The notes below the pieces were generated by a model. The model had not been told where the DNA came from. It did not search any database and saw only the letters and a program-made list of their open reading frames with translations. Shown here in pieces: positions 1 to 7,129 of a stretch of 47,358 nucleotides of DNA (positions are counted from its first letter, which is position 1; the number at the start of each line of letters is the position of its first letter). Origin of the DNA: an uncultured Saprospiraceae bacterium (GTDB lineage: Bacteria; Bacteroidota; Bacteroidia; Chitinophagales; Saprospiraceae); contig CALBWK010000055.1 in assembly GCA_937969415.1 (NCBI GenBank), positions 1-47,358 on the forward strand, written 5' to 3'. The translations under genes were made by a program, and so were the position numbers.

Positions 1-392
1 TGTAGCTCGTGATAAGGTACCCAGAGGATTTTACTATCCTCAAATCTTGTCGACCTGAGTTTAGATTTTAGAATGTCGTCATTATAGTTCTTGATCCTCA
101 CGGCTTTTTCATAATCCGAGATGCCTAGAGTTGTTCTGATACTTGTACCATTATACTGGTAGATGATAACTGGGAGCTTGTATTCTGCTCCTTTGATAAG
201 GTTGTCCTCTTTGTCAAGCTTATTGAGTTTGAGAAACTGGTCTCTATTGCATTGGTCATCAGAGAGCTGATACCTCCTTAGGAGAGAGTATATACCATCT
301 CCGTTTTTGGCTTTGACACTATGGAAGTAAGATTCGAAAGCTGAGAGACTGCCTGATATCAACAGGCAGGATAGTACAACTAATGATCGCAT
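1..392 (-). CDS. Exported LysM-like protein, 5' part only (possible cell-wall amidase)
   Basis: An open reading frame starts at an ATG at 392-390 and runs without a stop off the left edge, giving about 130 residues. The first 18 or so residues form a signal peptide (MRSLVVLSCLL, then SGSLSAFES). The next stretch (about residues 25-75) resembles a LysM-like unit: VKAKNGDGIYSLLRRY, then QFLKLNKL, then a closing GAEYKLPV. In Bacteroidota this arrangement often heads N-acetylmuramoyl-L-alanine amidases, but the catalytic part would lie outside the window, so the enzyme call is inference. It is divergent from ccmB. Confidence 0.6.
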   Translation of the reverse strand, partial: MRSLVVLSCLLISGSLSAFESYFHSVKAKNGDGIYSLLRRYQLSDDQCNRDQFLKLNKLDKEDNLIKGAEYKLPVIIYQYNGTSIRTTLGISDYEKAVRIKNYNDDILKSKLRSTRFEDSKILWVPYHEL

Positions 393-525
393 ATTCGGCT
401 TTTGGTTTTGAGTAGAATAGAATCCGCTATACGAACTTATGATAATTAGATAATACACGCAATATTAAGCTGTTATATATTACATAAATTAGTCATATGA
501 ATTATTTGTTTTACAGATCAACACG

Positions 526-552
526 TTGGCAATAGGGGAATTGTTAGCTTTG
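526..552 (+). promoter_or_regulatory. Bacteroidota-type promoter of ccmB
   Basis: TTG at 526-528 and TAGCTTTG at 545-552 match the Bacteroidota -33/-7 pattern (TTG, then TAnnTTTG), with a 16-base spacer that is slightly short. The -7 element ends six bases before the GTG start of ccmB, so the transcript would be leaderless or nearly so. Confidence 0.5.
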
Positions 553-558
553 TAGCAC

Positions 559-1212
559 GTGCTTAATCGTATATATCATATCATCCGAAAGGACTTTTTA
601 GTAGGAAAACGGGAAAGACAGGCTTTTCTTGCCTCACTGCTCTACCTAGTGGCCATTACGTTTGTCGTCTTTAAGGTCTTTGGTACGTTAGAAGGACCTA
701 CTCGTATGGGGGTCTTTTGGATAATTATGGTTTTTATTAGCATCAATTTGGTAGGGTATAGCTTTAGCTTGGTCAGTGATCGGCGAAGACTCAATTATTA
801 CCAGCTTTACGATCCAGTAGAGTTTCTAATAGCTAAGCTGCTGGCCAATATCTTCAAGCTCATTGTCGCTGGGATTTTATTGATTGGATTGTTTATGCTC
901 TTTAGTGCTCAAGGCCTAAAGAATGCTTGGCTGTTTACACAGATATATCTATTAGCTTCCTTTGGCTTAGTCGGGGTATTGACCTTCATCTCTTCGATTG
1001 CAGTTTATTCTTCCAATCAAATGTCGATGGTCACAATACTCTCGCTTCCGCTCTTGATTCCCGTTATGATGATCGGTATGCGGGTCTCCTTAGTGTCGGA
1101 AAGAATGTTTTTCGATACTTCAACTGGTAATAGTTTGTTGATGTTATTTGGAATAGATTTATTGATGGTTGTTTTGTCTGTGCTTTTCATTTCTTTTACG
1201 TGGAAACCTTAA
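559..1212 (+). CDS. ccmB: Haem exporter membrane protein CcmB
   Basis: A 217-residue, almost entirely hydrophobic protein with about six membrane segments, close to the usual CcmB length of about 220. It opens with a short cytoplasmic stretch (HIIRKDFLVGKRER) typical of CcmB and has a central RRLNYYQLYDP segment between membrane spans. CcmB is the permease partner of the CcmA ATPase in cytochrome c maturation System I. The start is a GTG at 559, directly downstream of a TAnnTTTG element. ccmC follows after three bases, so the two are one operon. No ccmA lies in the window. Confidence 0.85.
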   Translation: MLNRIYHIIRKDFLVGKRERQAFLASLLYLVAITFVVFKVFGTLEGPTRMGVFWIIMVFISINLVGYSFSLVSDRRRLNYYQLYDPVEFLIAKLLANIFKLIVAGILLIGLFMLFSAQGLKNAWLFTQIYLLASFGLVGVLTFISSIAVYSSNQMSMVTILSLPLLIPVMMIGMRVSLVSERMFFDTSTGNSLLMLFGIDLLMVVLSVLFISFTWKP

Positions 1213-1215
1213 CCT

Positions 1216-2256
1216 ATGAAATTAGCTTGGTGGAAATTATTGGCGATTCCGATGATGTTATACGTCATACTAGCCGGCACCCTCATACCTCTCAAGCCGG
1301 GTATATACACTTATAGTCCTACGCGTATAACAGCTTATGAAGACGAAGCTATAAAGATTCAGGGTTACAATACACATTTCGAAGCGGGAGAAACCAAGGT
1401 GTGGGTCAAACTGGTCAATGATCGTATGGTTCCTGCACATAGAGTGAATGTGATCAGCGAGACTGATTTAGTGGCTCATTTTAAATTTACAAAAGATTTT
1501 GTTCGAGAAGATCCTGCATTTGCAGACGCAACCCTCATTGTAGATACGCCTACTGATGGCTATAGTATAGCCCCTAATCTCAGGCTCAAAGCCTCTGATG
1601 TACCAAATCGATTTGGCGTCTTTATGGATACTTATCCGCTGACCCGTCTGACACAAGTCGATGACTTTAGATTGCCGTTTAGGCAGATTTTGCATGAGAC
1701 TATAAGAAATACCTTTTTTCACGTAGCCATTTGGATGGCAATGTTTCTATTATTATTGGTCTCTTGCTATCATAGCATTCAATATCTGAGGAAAGGAGAT
1801 TTAGTAGCGGATAGGAAATCTGCCAGTCTGACTTCTGTAGGACTGTTCTTTGGTATTGCGGGCTTACTGACAGGTTCTATGTGGGCTAAGTATACTTGGG
1901 GCACCTTCTGGACCAATGATATCAAGCTTAATATGAGTGCTATTGCAATGCTGATTTACTTTGCTTACTGGTTACTCAGAAATTCTATATCGGATATAGA
2001 TAGCAGAGCAAGGACCTCATCAGTATATAACCTCTTTGCTTTTGCTTCGCTTATGATATTGGTAATGGTTATTCCTAGATTTTCTGATAGTCTACATCCA
2101 GGTAATGGCGGGAATCCAGCCTTTGCAGGAGAAGACTTAGACAATACATTGAGAGCTGTATTCTATCCTGCGATAATCGCTTATACTCTTTTTGGATTTT
2201 GGATGGCACAGCTACACAATAGGTATTTGGATTTATTGTACAAATACAATGATTAG
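1216..2256 (+). CDS. ccmC: Haem-handling protein CcmC with a large periplasmic insertion
   Basis: 346 residues, against about 220-250 for typical CcmC. The C-terminal two thirds is the CcmC core: FFHVAIWMAMF with the first haem-ligand-type His at 169, the tryptophan-rich periplasmic motif WAKYTWGTFW at 223-232, and a second conserved His at 294 in SDSLHPGNGG. CcmC delivers haem to CcmE during cytochrome c maturation. Between the first membrane segment (about 8-25) and the second (about 167-186) lies a roughly 135-residue soluble stretch that resembles an Ig-like/IPT fold (SPTRITAYEDEAIKIQGYN). That resemblance is inference. It follows ccmB by three bases. Confidence 0.85.
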   Translation: MKLAWWKLLAIPMMLYVILAGTLIPLKPGIYTYSPTRITAYEDEAIKIQGYNTHFEAGETKVWVKLVNDRMVPAHRVNVISETDLVAHFKFTKDFVREDPAFADATLIVDTPTDGYSIAPNLRLKASDVPNRFGVFMDTYPLTRLTQVDDFRLPFRQILHETIRNTFFHVAIWMAMFLLLLVSCYHSIQYLRKGDLVADRKSASLTSVGLFFGIAGLLTGSMWAKYTWGTFWTNDIKLNMSAIAMLIYFAYWLLRNSISDIDSRARTSSVYNLFAFASLMILVMVIPRFSDSLHPGNGGNPAFAGEDLDNTLRAVFYPAIIAYTLFGFWMAQLHNRYLDLLYKYND

Positions 2257-2319
2257 CGACATTTTATTTGCTTAAACATATTGTAAGAGAAAAAAAATAG
2301 CGAGTTTTATCCACATTAT

Positions 2320-2529
2320 ATGAAAGCACATTTACTAGCAACGATTAGTCTTTTACTGCTAACAACTTTCCCTTTACTAGCACAGTCTCCGATGGATGAT
2401 TTCTTTAGATCTACAGGTAAGATCTATACCGTGTTAGGTGTGATGGTCATATTGTTCGTAGTATTCATTGTCTTTCTAGTAAGGCTTGAAGGCAAGATTA
2501 AAAGATTGGAAAAACAAATTAAAAAATGA
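2320..2529 (+). CDS. ccmD: Small membrane protein CcmD-like
   Basis: 69 residues: an N-terminal signal-like segment ending near LLAQSP, a second membrane span (VLGVMVILFVVFIVFLV) and a basic tail (EGKIKRLEKQIKK). This layout, and the position right behind ccmC, match the CcmD family, which stabilises the CcmABC haem export complex. Sequence conservation in CcmD is low, so the call rests mostly on context and topology. Its stop codon overlaps the ATG of the glutamate dehydrogenase gene by four bases. Confidence 0.75.
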   Translation: MKAHLLATISLLLLTTFPLLAQSPMDDFFRSTGKIYTVLGVMVILFVVFIVFLVRLEGKIKRLEKQIKK

Positions 2530-3944
2530 GTGACAAGCAAGCTAGCTTCTACAAAAGTGTCGAGCGCAATTTTGACAAAGCAGCACAGCTAACGAGCCAC
2601 CCTAAAGGTCTCTTGGCACAAATTAAGGCGTGCAACGCCATCTATCAGATGAATTTCCCTGTTAAGATCGGGAAGAATTATGAAGTGATTGAAGCCTACC
2701 GGGTTCAGCATAGTCAGCATAGATTGCCGACCAAGGGTGGAATCCGATTCAGCCATCTGGTTAACCAAGAAGAGGTGATGGCTTTAGCTACGTTGATGAC
2801 ATACAAGTGTGCCTTAGTAGATGTTCCTTTTGGAGGAGCCAAGGGTGGTGTCAAGGTCAGTACTAGAGAATATAATGCCGAGCAACTTGAGAAAATTACA
2901 AGAAGGTATGCTGTCGAGTTGGTTAGAAAAAACTTTATCGGTCCAGGTATAGATGTACCAGCGCCAGATTACGGAACAGGCTCTAGGGAGATGGCTTGGA
3001 TACTAGATACCTACCAACAACTCAATAATGGTGAGCTAGATTCAGCAGCTTGTGTTACCGGAAAACCAGTTAATCAAAACGGGATCAGGGGCAGAACAGA
3101 GGCAACAGGTAGAGGCGTATTCTACGGACTTCGTGAGATGTTGAGTAATGAAGCTGATTGCAAAGAGTGGGGAATCAGTCCAGGTATCGCAGGAAAGACT
3201 ATGGTCATCCAAGGACTTGGAAACGTAGGGTCTTACACTGGTACGATCTCTATAGAAGAGGGTGATGTCAAAGTCATTTGTGTTTCTGAAATTGAAGGGT
3301 CTATCTATAGCGATAAAGGAATAGATATCAAAAAGCTGCTAAAATATAGAAAGCAGAAAGGTAGTATCCTAGGCTTCCCAGGTACCAAGCGTCTTAAAGA
3401 TAGAGGTGACTGGGTAGGTGTTGAGTGTGATATACTCGTCCCAGCTGCGCTAGAAAGTCAGATCAACAAAAGCAATGCAAAGATGGTCAAAGCTAAGATC
3501 ATCGCTGAGGCTGCTAACGGTCCAGTGACGGCTGATGCAGAGAAGATACTACTCAAGAAAGGTGTTATTATCGCACCAGATATGTTCTTGAATGCAGGTG
3601 GTGTGACGGTGTCTTATTTTGAGTGGCTTAAGAATCTATCGCACGTCCGATATGGAAGGATAGAAAAGAGATTTGACCAAAATGCATATACAAATATTGT
3701 CAACTTGGTTGAGGATTTGACTGGTAAGACTATCTCTGATAAGCGTAAGAGCTTCATAACGAGAGGAGCGGATGAGGTAGATCTTGTGCGATCGGGACTA
3801 GAAGAGACAATGATTACTGCTTATGGCAGCATTAGAGATACATACAAGAGAAAGAAAAAGGTGCAAGATCTAAGAACTGCAGCCTTTATAACCGCTATCG
3901 ACAAGATCGCGAATGATTATCTGACTATGGGAGTCTTTCCTTAA
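2526..3944 (+). CDS. Glu/Leu/Phe/Val dehydrogenase (glutamate dehydrogenase)
   Basis: 472 residues, somewhat longer than the usual 415-450. The substrate-binding domain carries KGGIRFS (70-76), the catalytic-type lysine in VPFGGAKGGV (Lys106) and the catalytic aspartate in VPAPDYGT (Asp147). The Rossmann dinucleotide loop GLGNVG is at about 229-234. An acidic residue at the end of the second strand (CVSEIEG) fits NAD preference, which is inference. It interconverts glutamate and 2-oxoglutarate plus ammonia. The ATG at 2526 overlaps the ccmD stop in ATGA, suggesting translational coupling. A terminator at 4020-4055 closes the unit, and an Lrp-type regulator follows. Confidence 0.9.
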   Translation: MSDKQASFYKSVERNFDKAAQLTSHPKGLLAQIKACNAIYQMNFPVKIGKNYEVIEAYRVQHSQHRLPTKGGIRFSHLVNQEEVMALATLMTYKCALVDVPFGGAKGGVKVSTREYNAEQLEKITRRYAVELVRKNFIGPGIDVPAPDYGTGSREMAWILDTYQQLNNGELDSAACVTGKPVNQNGIRGRTEATGRGVFYGLREMLSNEADCKEWGISPGIAGKTMVIQGLGNVGSYTGTISIEEGDVKVICVSEIEGSIYSDKGIDIKKLLKYRKQKGSILGFPGTKRLKDRGDWVGVECDILVPAALESQINKSNAKMVKAKIIAEAANGPVTADAEKILLKKGVIIAPDMFLNAGGVTVSYFEWLKNLSHVRYGRIEKRFDQNAYTNIVNLVEDLTGKTISDKRKSFITRGADEVDLVRSGLEETMITAYGSIRDTYKRKKKVQDLRTAAFITAIDKIANDYLTMGVFP

Positions 3945-4019
3945 TGGAAGGTCTTTACATACTAAATTGAACTTCAAGTTCGTTTTAGTCTCAGTAAAGA
4001 GTTTTTTCATAGTTGGTTT

Positions 4020-4055
4020 AATAGCCTTGGTGTCAACCAGGGCTATTCTTGTTTT
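4020..4055 (+). terminator. Rho-independent terminator after glutamate dehydrogenase
   Basis: A 12-base stem (AATAGCCTTGGT at 4020-4031 with ACCAGGGCTATT at 4036-4047, one G-U pair) has a four-base loop and is followed by CTTGTTTT. It closes the ccm-gdh transcript. Confidence 0.8.
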
Positions 4056-4165
4056 AGAACAATAATGGGTATTTTTTACAAACTGGAAAATTAACAGTAT
4101 AAATACTAGCCCCCAATAAAATATTATTCTAAATTGGTGCTTTTTTAAAGGTATAAAGTTGAAAA

Positions 4166-4642
4166 ATGGCTGCAGAGAAATTAGATAAAATAGATCTTAA
4201 GATATTACAGATACTACAGAAGAACAGTAAGATTACGAATCTTGATTTATCCAAGAAAATAGGATTGTCTCCTGCCCCCACTTTGGAACGTGTAAAAAAG
4301 CTCGAATCTATTAATGTTATAGAGAGTTATCACGCCAAGGTAAGTGCAGAGAAAATAGGATTGAACGTAAGTACTTTTGTTTTGGTGACTTTGGCGTGGA
4401 ATAAAGAGAATGCCCTCGAAAACTTTATTGAAAAGCTCAATAAGATAGATGAGGTAACAGAAGCTTATATCATAACCGGTGATGGAGATTTTCTTCTCAA
4501 GATCATCACGAAGGATATTCCAAGTTACGAGCAGTTACTGTTTAAGAAATTATCGCAGATTGACGAGGTAGAGCGATTAAAGACTTTTATGACCCTGTCT
4601 AAAGTCAAAAAGTCGAAAATGCTTCCTTTCGACTACGAATAA
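4166..4642 (+). CDS. Lrp/AsnC family transcriptional regulator
   Basis: 158 residues, the standard Lrp length. The N-terminal helix-turn-helix spans about residues 6-50 (LDKIDLKILQILQ, then LSKKIGLSPAPTLERVKKLE). The C-terminal RAM ligand/oligomerisation domain spans about 68-145, with the GDGDFLLKI strand typical of the family. Such proteins sense amino acids and control nitrogen and amino-acid genes. Its position right behind glutamate dehydrogenase suggests that gene as a target, which is inference. It stands alone between two terminators (4020-4055 and 4667-4706). Confidence 0.9.
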   Translation: MAAEKLDKIDLKILQILQKNSKITNLDLSKKIGLSPAPTLERVKKLESINVIESYHAKVSAEKIGLNVSTFVLVTLAWNKENALENFIEKLNKIDEVTEAYIITGDGDFLLKIITKDIPSYEQLLFKKLSQIDEVERLKTFMTLSKVKKSKMLPFDYE

Positions 4643-4666
4643 GATGAATTTTTACCTCCAAGTAAG

Positions 4667-4706
4667 TGGCTGTTTCTTCGATTGGAGAAGCAGCCATTTT
4701 CTATTT
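4667..4706 (+). terminator. Rho-independent terminator after the Lrp gene
   Basis: An 11-base stem (TGGCTGTTTCT at 4667-4677 with AGAAGCAGCCA at 4686-4696, one G-U pair) is followed by TTTTCTATTT. A possible TTG start for the next gene at 4682 lies inside the hairpin, which argues for the ATG at 4718 instead. Confidence 0.75.
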
Positions 4707-4717
4707 ATAATAAACCT

Positions 4718-5500
4718 ATGATCGCTAAGTCATTGTTATGGAGGATTAGAAAGGATGATCTTCCAAGTTCTTATCTTTTTGGTACGATGCATGTCAAGGA
4801 TGATGTCGCATTTGCCCATATCGACAAAGCGATTACTGCATTATATGCGTGCCGAGGCTTTATGACTGAGATAGATTTGTCCAAGGCACAGACAGTTATT
4901 CAACCTATGGATTACTGTATCCCTAATGGCGGTAAGATATCTGAGTTATTAGGTTTCAAGAAATTCAATAAAGCCTCAGCAATACTTAGAAAGGCCTTCG
5001 ATTTTGACCTCAGTACTGTAGATCGATTATGGCCAATTTTTGTGATAAATAAATTAACTGAGAGTTTGTTGAATGAGGACAATTCTCTTCCGCTGGATGC
5101 ATATCTCTGGGAACAAGCCAATCGGCTCAATATGAATTGCACAGGCCTCGAAGAACCAGAAGATCAGATAAAAGTGCTTAATGCCCTAGACCTCGATACG
5201 CAACTTAAAATGCTGAAGGATACTGTAAAGAAAGTTTCCAAGTTTAAGACTTCGATAAATAGCCTTATAAAAGGTTATGCAGACGAGGACATTCAATTAT
5301 TATTTAAGAAGTCTAGTAAGAGTCTAGGAGCATTTAGAAACTTACTTTTGTTTGAGCGCAATATCAATATGGTTGATAAGATAGAAAGTCATAATGCAAC
5401 AGCCACTTTTTATGCACTTGGTGCCGCACACTTGGCTGGGCAAAAAGGAATCCTCAATCTATTAAAGAAAAGGGGTTATACCCTTAAACCAATTTATTAA
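4718..5500 (+). CDS. TraB/GumN family protein
   Basis: 260 residues from the ATG at 4718. The family hallmarks are present: SYLFGTMHV near the N-terminus (about 17-25), an acidic TEIDL strand, and GAAHLAGQKGILNLLKKRGY near the C-terminus. These correspond to the two GxxH-type motifs of the TraB/Tiki fold, which includes metal-dependent proteases; enzymatic activity here is unproven. Unlike many GumN-type homologues it has no signal peptide from this start, so it is probably cytoplasmic. gldC follows after 11 bases, so the two are likely co-transcribed. Confidence 0.8.
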   Translation: MIAKSLLWRIRKDDLPSSYLFGTMHVKDDVAFAHIDKAITALYACRGFMTEIDLSKAQTVIQPMDYCIPNGGKISELLGFKKFNKASAILRKAFDFDLSTVDRLWPIFVINKLTESLLNEDNSLPLDAYLWEQANRLNMNCTGLEEPEDQIKVLNALDLDTQLKMLKDTVKKVSKFKTSINSLIKGYADEDIQLLFKKSSKSLGAFRNLLLFERNINMVDKIESHNATATFYALGAAHLAGQKGILNLLKKRGYTLKPIY

Positions 5501-5511
5501 TCAAAAGAACT

Positions 5512-5850
5512 ATGAGAGAATCTGATATAAAAATTACAGTCACACTCAATGATAAGAATCAGCCAGTGGAGATGAAGTGGACAGCTGAAGCCCAGGAGGG
5601 TGAAGAGACAAGGCAGTCTAAAGCTATGCTGCTATCGCTATTTGACAAGGAAACCATGGAAACATTTAAAATCGATCTCTGGACTATGGATATGCAAGTA
5701 GGGGAGATGGATAGATTAATGTTTCATACGCTGAGAGCACTGACAGAAACCTACCATAAAGCCACCAAAAATGATGAGTTAGCCAGTCAAATGAAAAGCT
5801 TTGTGGACCATTTTGGTAAATACACCAAGATTATTCCTGAGGTGGAATAA
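5512..5850 (+). CDS. gldC: Gliding motility protein GldC
   Basis: 112 residues, the usual GldC length, with the family's opening DIKITVTLNDKNQPVEMKW and the central SKAMLLSLFDKETMETFKID. It ends in MKSFVDHFGKYTKIIPEVE. GldC is a small cytoplasmic protein that accompanies gliding motility in Bacteroidota; its exact biochemical role is not settled. It follows the TraB-like gene by 11 bases. No other gld gene is nearby. The 180 bases downstream are AT-rich and hold the promoter and operator of the next gene. Confidence 0.9.
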   Translation: MRESDIKITVTLNDKNQPVEMKWTAEAQEGEETRQSKAMLLSLFDKETMETFKIDLWTMDMQVGEMDRLMFHTLRALTETYHKATKNDELASQMKSFVDHFGKYTKIIPEVE

Positions 5851-6002
5851 CGTCATATAGGATATTTTTTAATATACACATTAATATTGTTGGTAAGTTG
5901 TTTATGGTTGTTAAGTCATTGATAATAAGCATTTTATGAGTGAAATTCTAGTTTGTTAACTTGTTAGTTACATATTATAGTTTTTATATATATAATATTT
6001 TC

Positions 6003-6010
6003 TATATTTG
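6003..6010 (+). promoter_or_regulatory. -7 promoter element of the S24 repressor operon
   Basis: TATATTTG at 6003-6010 is an exact TAnnTTTG match, 21 bases before the chosen ATG at 6032. No TTG at the expected -33 spacing is visible, which would fit a regulated promoter. It abuts a palindrome at 6011-6023. Confidence 0.55.
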
Positions 6011-6023
6011 TTCTGTAACAGAA
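6011..6023 (+). promoter_or_regulatory. Candidate operator, perfect 6-1-6 palindrome
   Basis: TTCTGTAACAGAA is a perfect palindrome with one central base. It starts directly after the -7 element and so covers the expected transcription start. A dimeric repressor bound here would block the promoter. The first gene of the operon encodes such a repressor, so autoregulation is a reasonable inference. Confidence 0.5.
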
Positions 6024-6031
6024 TAGACCTC

Positions 6032-6898
6032 ATGCAGAACCAACTAAACGAGCGATTCAAGCAGTCCTTGAATCACCTTAAGACTAATGGCTATTTCCCC
6101 TCAGTAAGACAGTTTTCTAAGACTATCGAGGTGCACCCTCAATGTATAAGTGATATTACAACTGGTAAGCGAGAAGTCAATTTAGACATCTTGAATAAAG
6201 CTATTCAGGCGTATGATCTCAATCCTGAGTACATCTTCTTTGGCGAAGGCCCGATATTAAAGTCTGAAATAAATCAAGTCGAAGAAAATATAGACTCCCC
6301 CATATTGGCTGTTGTAACAGAGCAGTCAGGTAGAGAGCTCATCGTTCATGTCCCTTATGCTGCACAAGCAGGTTATATAGACCAGATGCATGATCAGGAG
6401 TATCTTGGTGAACTACCTAGCTTTAGTTTGCCCGATGCTCGGTTTCAGTATGGGACACATCGCTGCTTTGATGTCGCTGGTGATAGTATGGAGCCAGTAT
6501 TATTTAATGGAGAGCAAGTCATCTGCGAGTTTGTAGAACCTGATGCTTGGCAGAATATTAAAAGTAATTACGTCTACGTTGTAGCGACCACTTCTGGCTT
6601 AGTGGTCAAGCGTATTGAAAATAGAATTAAGAGCGATGGATCGATCATACTTCGATCTGATAACAGCTTTTATGAAGGGGTGAGTCTCGACATAGCTCAG
6701 GTTAAAGAAATCTGGAGAGTCACCTACAAGTTGTCTCCATTCTTAGGCTCACCTAGCAACTTGCGTAATGGATTAAACCAAGAAATGGATAGCCTCCGAA
6801 ATACAATTGCAGGTCAAGGCGAAATGATCCAAAGCCTCAACTCCACAATAGAAAAACTTCTGAGACAAAGTAGAAAGGAAGTTTATTCTGCTAGGTAG
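6032..6898 (+). CDS. LexA/CI-like repressor with S24 self-cleavage domain
   Basis: 288 residues from the ATG at 6032; an upstream in-frame TTG at 6008 overlaps the promoter and was not used. An N-terminal XRE-type helix-turn-helix covers about residues 15-72 (VRQFSKTIEVHPQCISDITT). An S24 domain follows at about 90-232, with an Ala-Gly pair at 113-114 (AQAGY) in the position of the LexA cleavage site, the nucleophile Ser152 in GDSMEP, and the general-base Lys193 in VVKRIENR. A predicted coiled coil fills about 248-285. This architecture fits a repressor that cleaves itself on stress. It leads an operon with two further genes and has a palindromic site at its promoter. Confidence 0.85.
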   Translation: MQNQLNERFKQSLNHLKTNGYFPSVRQFSKTIEVHPQCISDITTGKREVNLDILNKAIQAYDLNPEYIFFGEGPILKSEINQVEENIDSPILAVVTEQSGRELIVHVPYAAQAGYIDQMHDQEYLGELPSFSLPDARFQYGTHRCFDVAGDSMEPVLFNGEQVICEFVEPDAWQNIKSNYVYVVATTSGLVVKRIENRIKSDGSIILRSDNSFYEGVSLDIAQVKEIWRVTYKLSPFLGSPSNLRNGLNQEMDSLRNTIAGQGEMIQSLNSTIEKLLRQSRKEVYSAR

Positions 6899-6904
6899 AT
6901 CAAT

Positions 6905-7129
6905 ATGGTAGTTAAAGTAAACGGTAAAGTCGATTATATAGAACTGGAAGGTGGATTTTGGGGGGTCAAAACAAATAGTGAAAACTATGCACCGATTGAC
7001 TTGCCTGAGCAGCTACAACAAAGTGGAAAGACAATCAACTGTACTGTAGTAGTCCTAGACATAATGACGACACATAACTGGGGTATTCCTTGTAAAATAT
7101 TTTCTTTCACAACTCTAGATGCAGAATAG
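6905..7129 (+). CDS. Small protein of unknown function, probable beta-barrel
   Basis: 74 residues, not assigned to a named family. The sequence alternates short strands (VVKVNGKVDYIELEGGFWGV, then NCTVVVLD, then NWGIPCKIFSF), with a glycine/aromatic turn GGFWG and a PIDLPEQLQQSGK turn. This looks like a small OB-like barrel, a fold seen in widespread short proteins with a similar IELEGGFWG signature; that is memory-based inference. It lies six bases after the S24 repressor gene and overlaps the next gene, so it is part of the operon. Confidence 0.65.
   Translation: MVVKVNGKVDYIELEGGFWGVKTNSENYAPIDLPEQLQQSGKTINCTVVVLDIMTTHNWGIPCKIFSFTTLDAE

Noticed and set aside
4682-4717. TTG start for the TraB/GumN gene
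   Set aside because: It lies in the terminator hairpin of the previous gene; the ATG at 4718 gives a normal N-terminus.
6008-6031. Upstream TTG start for the S24 repressor gene
   Set aside because: The codon lies within the -7 element and the extra residues would be encoded by the palindrome; the ATG at 6032 fits the promoter and the helix-turn-helix domain.
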